Below are positions 59,831-64,000 of a stretch of 64,000 bases of DNA, piece after piece. The stretch covers positions 868,001 through 932,000 of the forward strand of contig QNGA01000001.1 of NCBI GenBank assembly GCA_003298465.1. Reading direction: 5' to 3'. A program made the position numbers and the translations under genes. Source of the DNA: a halophilic archaeon (GTDB lineage: Archaea; Halobacteriota; Halobacteria; Halobacteriales; Haladaptataceae). Under the pieces are notes generated by a model that was given only the letters and a program-made list of their open reading frames with translations, did not search any database and was not told where the DNA came from. How positions within the stretch are numbered: position 1 is the stretch's first letter; every line of letters begins with the position of its first letter.

Positions 59831-61231
59831 TCAACCGTCGTCCGGTACGTCGTTCGGAAGCCGATGGCCGCCGCTCTGCTGCCCCTTGAACGACCTGAGG
59901 GCGTAGAAGTTGGAGTAGTAGGCGTACTCGTAGTCGAGCGTCGCTTCCGTCGGATACGTGACGGTGTAGAGCCTGTCGTCCACGACCACCGGCGTACTCG
60001 CGGTTGGCGGATTTTCGGGCGAGATCGGGAGATCGTCGTTTTCGAGGAGGTACACCCACTTTTTGTCGCCGGTGGACGCGTCGACGGCGTAGACCAGCGC
60101 TCGCCACTGTCGTCCGCTCGGGTCGGGCGCGAACGTCCCGCCGACGTACACGGTGTCGTCGGCCACGGTCGGGTTGCTCCGGAGGTCACCGTTCGTCGGC
60201 GTCGTCCACTCCACGGCTCCCGTCTCGGCGTCCAGCGCCCGCAGGCTCGAACTGTCGTCGCTCAAATCGAGGAGATAGAGCCGTTCGTCGTCCAGCGCGA
60301 GCCGTCCGTCCCACTGGTTGGACTCGCTCGGGTCGTACGTCCACTGGACCTGCCCGTCGTCCGTCGAGCGCGCTTCCACGTGGACGTCGTCGTCATTTCC
60401 GGTGACGTACTCCGTCCGTACGTAGTACACTCGCTCGTCGTCAGCTACGTGGTTGCCGAGTACCGGCTCGACGTTCGTGTGCCACTGCAGTGCGCCGGTG
60501 GTCGCGTTCAGCGCCGTGCCGTCGCTGAAGAACACGGTTCCGTCGGCGTAGCTCAGCGCACCGTCACTGCTACCGTTAGCGATGCCGCCGACGCCGTCGA
60601 CCTGCCAGAAGGTATCGCCGGTCTCGGCGTCGAGCGCGTACGCTCCCTCGTCGTTCGCCGTGTACACCAGCCCGTCCGCGACGACCGGCGAGGTCCAGCG
60701 CACGACGTCCGTGCGCTTCCACACCGTTTCGCCGGTATCGGCGTCGATTGCGAAGAAGCCGCCGCCCTCGTCGGTTTCGGGAGCCTCCGTGGCGAAGTAG
60801 AGCGTTCCGTCCTCGAACGCCGGCGTTTTCGGCGCGGGAATACCGGCCCGTTTCCACTCTTGCTCGCCACTCACCGTGTGGTACGCGCCGACGTATCCCC
60901 ATCCATCCGTCGGTCGGGTGTCCGTCGTCACGGCGAGATACGCGGTTTCGTCGACGACCACGGGCTCGACGTCGTACATGCTACCGCCGAGGTTCGTCTT
61001 CCAGGCGGTTCTCGGGTACGGAACCGGACCGGGGTCGTCGGTACTGCCCGTCCGCCCAGGGCCCGACTGGAGGCTCGTCCAGCCGTCGGGGTCTTTCCAG
61101 TTCTCGTCGTCCCTCCCGTTGGCGGCGGCCGTCGCCCCCTGACCGCCTACGGCCCCCATCGTGATGCCCACGGTCTTGAGAAACGCTCGTCGCTTGCTGA
61201 GATGATCTCCCGTCGGATTCAGATCGGTCAT
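59831..61231 (-). CDS. Tat-exported PQQ-like beta-propeller protein
   Basis: A 466-residue protein. The N-terminus has a Tat signal (Lys13-Arg14-Arg15-Ala-Phe-Leu-Lys) and a hydrophobic stretch to about residue 35. The remainder is a series of beta-propeller blades of the PQQ/WD-like type: repeated YALDAETGDTFWQV, YVGGTFAPD, LRALDAETGAVEWTT. Such extracellular propellers act as dehydrogenases or as scaffolds; no quinone-binding set is obvious. Divergent from the surface beta-helix operon. Confidence 0.85.
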   Translation of the reverse strand: MTDLNPTGDHLSKRRAFLKTVGITMGAVGGQGATAAANGRDDENWKDPDGWTSLQSGPGRTGSTDDPGPVPYPRTAWKTNLGGSMYDVEPVVVDETAYLAVTTDTRPTDGWGYVGAYHTVSGEQEWKRAGIPAPKTPAFEDGTLYFATEAPETDEGGGFFAIDADTGETVWKRTDVVRWTSPVVADGLVYTANDEGAYALDAETGDTFWQVDGVGGIANGSSDGALSYADGTVFFSDGTALNATTGALQWHTNVEPVLGNHVADDERVYYVRTEYVTGNDDDVHVEARSTDDGQVQWTYDPSESNQWDGRLALDDERLYLLDLSDDSSSLRALDAETGAVEWTTPTNGDLRSNPTVADDTVYVGGTFAPDPSGRQWRALVYAVDASTGDKKWVYLLENDDLPISPENPPTASTPVVVDDRLYTVTYPTEATLDYEYAYYSNFYALRSFKGQQSGGHRLPNDVPDDG

Positions 61232-61339
61232 TGAACTCGGATCTAAAAATTATTGCTGGATACTTATTATTAACTTGTAGGAATATTTATCTCAGCTCCT
61301 AGCCCATAAAAATAACACGACGGAGGGAGTTGTACCAGT
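61232..61339. promoter_or_regulatory. Divergent A+T-rich promoter region
   Basis: About 108 A+T-rich bases between divergent genes. For the minus-strand propeller gene a TTAATAATAAG-type box lies about 30 bases upstream. For the plus strand, CATAAAAATA (61301-61310) sits about 30 bases before ATG 61340, fitting a nearly leaderless mRNA. This separates the secretion-linked pair. Confidence 0.5.
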
Positions 61340-61504
61340 ATGGAACCCAACGAGACGGTCCAGCGACGATCGCGCGTTCACGATACGGCGAGTGGGGGAC
61401 GCGTCGTCAGGGAGACGACCGGAGGCGACAGTGACCCACAGACGACCGAAAGCTCCGACTCCGTCCGGCGAAGAGTCGACGGCTCTCCGACAGGAGGTAG
61501 CTGA
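61340..61504 (+). CDS. Small basic protein (54 residues) leading the beta-helix gene
   Basis: A 54-residue reading frame, MEPNETVQRRSRVHDTASGG and on, Arg/Thr/Ser-rich, with no membrane segment. It ends TGA immediately before the GTG of the beta-helix gene, and its own end carries GGAGGT (61494-61499) spaced for that GTG, so it is probably translated and couples the next gene. Function unknown. Its TATA box is well placed. Too short to judge by composition. Confidence 0.45.
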   Translation: MEPNETVQRRSRVHDTASGGRVVRETTGGDSDPQTTESSDSVRRRVDGSPTGGS

Positions 61505-63814
61505 GTGCCGACCTACAACATCGTCGAGCAAGGAGCGGACGAAACCGGGGACGCGGCCATCGACTCGGTCCTCGACGGACTGAAAACCAGCGACACGACC
61601 GTCGTGTTTCCGCCGGGTACGTACAAACTCGACGAACTCGTGGTCGAATCCGAAATCGCCGATTTCAAGCTCATCGCGCCGGACGGCGCACGCCTCGTGC
61701 CGGCCCAGTCGGAGGACAACCGGCGATGGATCGACGTGTACTCCGACGGATTCGTCTTGGACGGCTTCGAACTGGACATGCGATCCACCCCGATACCGCC
61801 GTTCGTCCGGATGAACTCCGGTTCGAGCAACTGGGAACTCAGACGGCTGATAACCCGCGGGAAAGTGCGAGGAGCCACCGACACGAACGTCGGAACGAAC
61901 AACCCGAGCGACGCGCGAACGTACTTTCGACTGTCCGCAGCGGCCGGCACTCGGGGACTTCTGCAGGACTGTTACTTCCACGAGGGCGCGTGCGAACCGA
62001 CCGAAGCCAGCAATCGCCGAGCCATCCTGGTAGAGTCGGGGAAGGGGGACCTCGTGTTCAACCGCTGTTGGTTCGAACTCTGGGCCGAGAACACCGTCTA
62101 CGCCAAGCAACCCGAGGGCGGGATGTACATCTACAACTGTTTCTTCCGCAATACGGCGAACGGTATGCGCCTCGGTGGCAACTCCGAGGTGCGCAACTGC
62201 GTCTCGATCAAAGACGACGAACACCCGCGACAGGCGTGGTCGAACGGAACGCTACAACGCGGCACGAACGCGGAAGCCGTCACCCCGACGAACACCGCTG
62301 CCGGTATCAACAGCTACGACGGGACGCTAACGATCGCCGACAGCGACTTCTACCATCGCTATCAAGCGTCGAGTTGCGGCGGAGCGATTACCGCGCCACA
62401 GCCCTGCGAGGCCCTCGACGTCCGGAACGTCCGTATCAGCTACACGTCTCGGAAGAACCACGACGCGATATACACGTACAACGGAAACGACCTCCAGTAC
62501 CTTCAACTCGAAGACGTTCAGGTCCACAACGACCATCCGACGGAGTACGGCGTCTTCATCGACCAGGACCCCGGCAGTTGGGGAACCGTCTCGGGCGTCA
62601 TCGGCGGGAGCGGTCCCCAAACCAACTCGGCCTACGTTAGCTCGAACATGGAAATCAACGGAAACCCGCAACCGCCGGATACGACGCCGCCGTTGCCGAG
62701 TCCGCCGTCGCTCGGGGAAGTGCCGATGCAGTCGGCGAAACTCGTCCGCATCAACAACGAGGGGAACGGGTCGGCGGCGACGTACGAGATAACCGCTGGA
62801 ACCGGCGTCTACCCGGCAGGCAACGACGGTGCAACGGTCACCATGTCGTGGGGTTCGGAGGGCGAGCCGAAACGGCCGCCGAACTCCCAGGAGGCCACCG
62901 GAACGATACCGCCCGGGGACACCTACGCCTTCTACGTAACCGGGGACCTCGTCTCCGCGGAGGCGAGCGGGGCGGCTACTTGGACCGTAGACGGAACGCC
63001 GTACACCCCGCTACCGACGCTCTCGACGAACACCCACTCCGGACAGCAGGACGTCAGGTGGCGGTGGAATCAGGTCGATTCGGTCGCGCAACCGACCCGC
63101 GTCGTCGTCGCGAAACCGCTCTCGTACTCCGGCGTCGCTCCGACGCACGTCCGACTCCGGAACGTCGTCGACGGCGGCTTCGAGTACAGACTCGAGGAGT
63201 GGACGTATCTCGACGGCTCCCACGTCACCGAAACGTTCCACTCGCTCACCATGTCACCCGGCGAACGGCAGGTGTACCTCGACGACGGGACTCCGTTCCG
63301 GGCGAAAGCCGGAACGGCGACCCTCTCGACCGACTTCGTCGCCGTACCGTTCGAGAGTTCCTTCGACGGAGAGGTGCCGGTCGTTCTCACGAAGGCCCAG
63401 ACGTTCGCTGGCATCGACCCCATCGTCACGCGACCGGCGAACGTTTCCCGGGACTCGTTCGACGTGCGACTGCAGGAGGAGGAGGCCCTCGGTCCGCACG
63501 GCGACGAGACGGTCGGTTACGTCGCGCTCGAACAGACGAGCGGACGGCTGGACGGGAAACCGTTCGAGGTACGACGGTCCGGACAGGGGGTTACGGACGA
63601 GTGGACTCCCATCACCTTCCAGCAGGAGTACGAATCCCCCCGGTTCGTCGCGGACATGCAGACGTTCCGCGGCATCGACCCGGCGAATCTCCGCTACCGA
63701 AATCTCTCCGGAACCGGCGTCGAACTCAAGGTCGAAGAAGAACGGAGCGCGGACGACGAAACGGCTCACGTGCCCGAAGATATCGGGTACGCAGTCTTCG
63801 AGGGCTCCGCGTGA
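61505..63814 (+). CDS. Beta-helix protein with three C-terminal lectin-like repeats, no signal peptide
   Basis: A 769-residue protein. Residues 1-385 are a right-handed parallel beta-helix of the pectate-lyase type (repeated strands such as GMRLGGNSEVRNCV). After a Pro-rich linker (389-405), a middle domain leads to three repeats at 531-586, 624-678 and 712-767, each with the pattern GIDP...R.N....F..RLQEEE..GYVALE, similar to H-type-lectin-like modules of secreted proteins. GTG 61505 is the start, with GGAGGT upstream. No Sec or Tat signal is present, although such proteins are usually exported. Confidence 0.75.
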   Translation: MPTYNIVEQGADETGDAAIDSVLDGLKTSDTTVVFPPGTYKLDELVVESEIADFKLIAPDGARLVPAQSEDNRRWIDVYSDGFVLDGFELDMRSTPIPPFVRMNSGSSNWELRRLITRGKVRGATDTNVGTNNPSDARTYFRLSAAAGTRGLLQDCYFHEGACEPTEASNRRAILVESGKGDLVFNRCWFELWAENTVYAKQPEGGMYIYNCFFRNTANGMRLGGNSEVRNCVSIKDDEHPRQAWSNGTLQRGTNAEAVTPTNTAAGINSYDGTLTIADSDFYHRYQASSCGGAITAPQPCEALDVRNVRISYTSRKNHDAIYTYNGNDLQYLQLEDVQVHNDHPTEYGVFIDQDPGSWGTVSGVIGGSGPQTNSAYVSSNMEINGNPQPPDTTPPLPSPPSLGEVPMQSAKLVRINNEGNGSAATYEITAGTGVYPAGNDGATVTMSWGSEGEPKRPPNSQEATGTIPPGDTYAFYVTGDLVSAEASGAATWTVDGTPYTPLPTLSTNTHSGQQDVRWRWNQVDSVAQPTRVVVAKPLSYSGVAPTHVRLRNVVDGGFEYRLEEWTYLDGSHVTETFHSLTMSPGERQVYLDDGTPFRAKAGTATLSTDFVAVPFESSFDGEVPVVLTKAQTFAGIDPIVTRPANVSRDSFDVRLQEEEALGPHGDETVGYVALEQTSGRLDGKPFEVRRSGQGVTDEWTPITFQQEYESPRFVADMQTFRGIDPANLRYRNLSGTGVELKVEEERSADDETAHVPEDIGYAVFEGSA

Positions 63815-63945
63815 CAACGAACTCGCCCGGGCGGTAGACCGTCCCGTCCGGCACCGCGACCGGTCGGGAGGGACCGTTCTCTCCGTCCGGGTACGGACCG
63901 GCATCGGTCAGAAACGAAGATTACCGGTCACGACCGCCGGACGCA

Positions 63946-64000
63946 AGCCAAGGGTGGGATTTGAACCCACGAATTCTCGATTACAAATCGAGTGCTTGAG
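63946..64000 (-). tRNA. tRNA-Thr (anticodon TGT), 3' portion
   Basis: The 5' part lies past the window edge. Visible on the minus strand are the anticodon stem CTCGA/TCGAG with loop TTTGTAA (anticodon TGT), variable loop AATTC, T arm GTGGG-TTCAAAT-CCCAC and acceptor end CCTTGGC with T as discriminator, as in archaeal tRNA-Thr. Confidence 0.85.

Overview
The window is chromosomal DNA of a halophilic archaeon (class Halobacteria). The evidence is high G+C with strong third-position bias, very acidic proteins, and haloarchaeal families throughout: Cbf5, ArcS, MptA, the archaeal class I aldolase, DUF106, HalOD1/DUF7344 regulators and Tat-lipoprotein PstS. Promoters are archaeal: many genes have a TATA-like box 25-30 bases before the start codon, as expected for leaderless transcripts. 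Codon use looks uniform, and I see no transposase, integrase, CRISPR array or rRNA. The genus cannot be fixed by eye.

Layout. 1-8.8 kb: the start of secF, a GT87 membrane protein, tRNA-Pro, an aspartoacylase-like enzyme, the DUF106-cmk-cbf5 group, a CARF-like regulator divergent from dodecin, and a wHTH-GNAT protein. 8.8-15.3 kb: a hypothetical gene, then the pstS-pstC-pstA-pstB-phoU phosphate operon. 15.3-24.9 kb: two adjacent superoxide dismutases, photolyase, fbp-fba (gluconeogenesis), a helix-hairpin-helix protein, a 3-hydroxyacyl-CoA dehydrogenase and archaeosine synthase ArcS. 25-32.2 kb: small metabolic enzymes (SDR, PPOX, ATP-grasp with a tiny leading gene, cupin, DapA-like aldolase), a ubiquitin-like protein without a GG tail, and an alkyltransferase-like protein with its active-site Cys replaced.

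32.3-45.3 kb: a geranylgeranyl-reductase family protein, a Vms1-like release factor, thrB, mptA, gatB, a radical SAM-HhH protein, a TRAM protein, and fatty-acid oxidation genes (acyl-CoA dehydrogenase divergent from a dehydrogenase-hydratase fusion), then tRNA-Glu. 45.5-50.6 kb: an AhpD-like protein, a short MscS, a solitary N6-adenine methyltransferase and a DUF7504-DUF7344-HalOD1 regulator.

50.6-58.2 kb: the stress-kinase operon prkA-prkA-DUF444-spoVR with overlapping or nearly touching genes. 58.2-64 kb: a looser region with two long intergenic stretches, a protein made of two recently duplicated copies, a Tat-exported PQQ propeller divergent from a small gene plus a beta-helix protein with three lectin-like repeats, and a tRNA-Thr cut by the window end. 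The last 6 kb, the unusual enzyme variants and the tiny gene before the ATP-grasp enzyme are the least explained parts.
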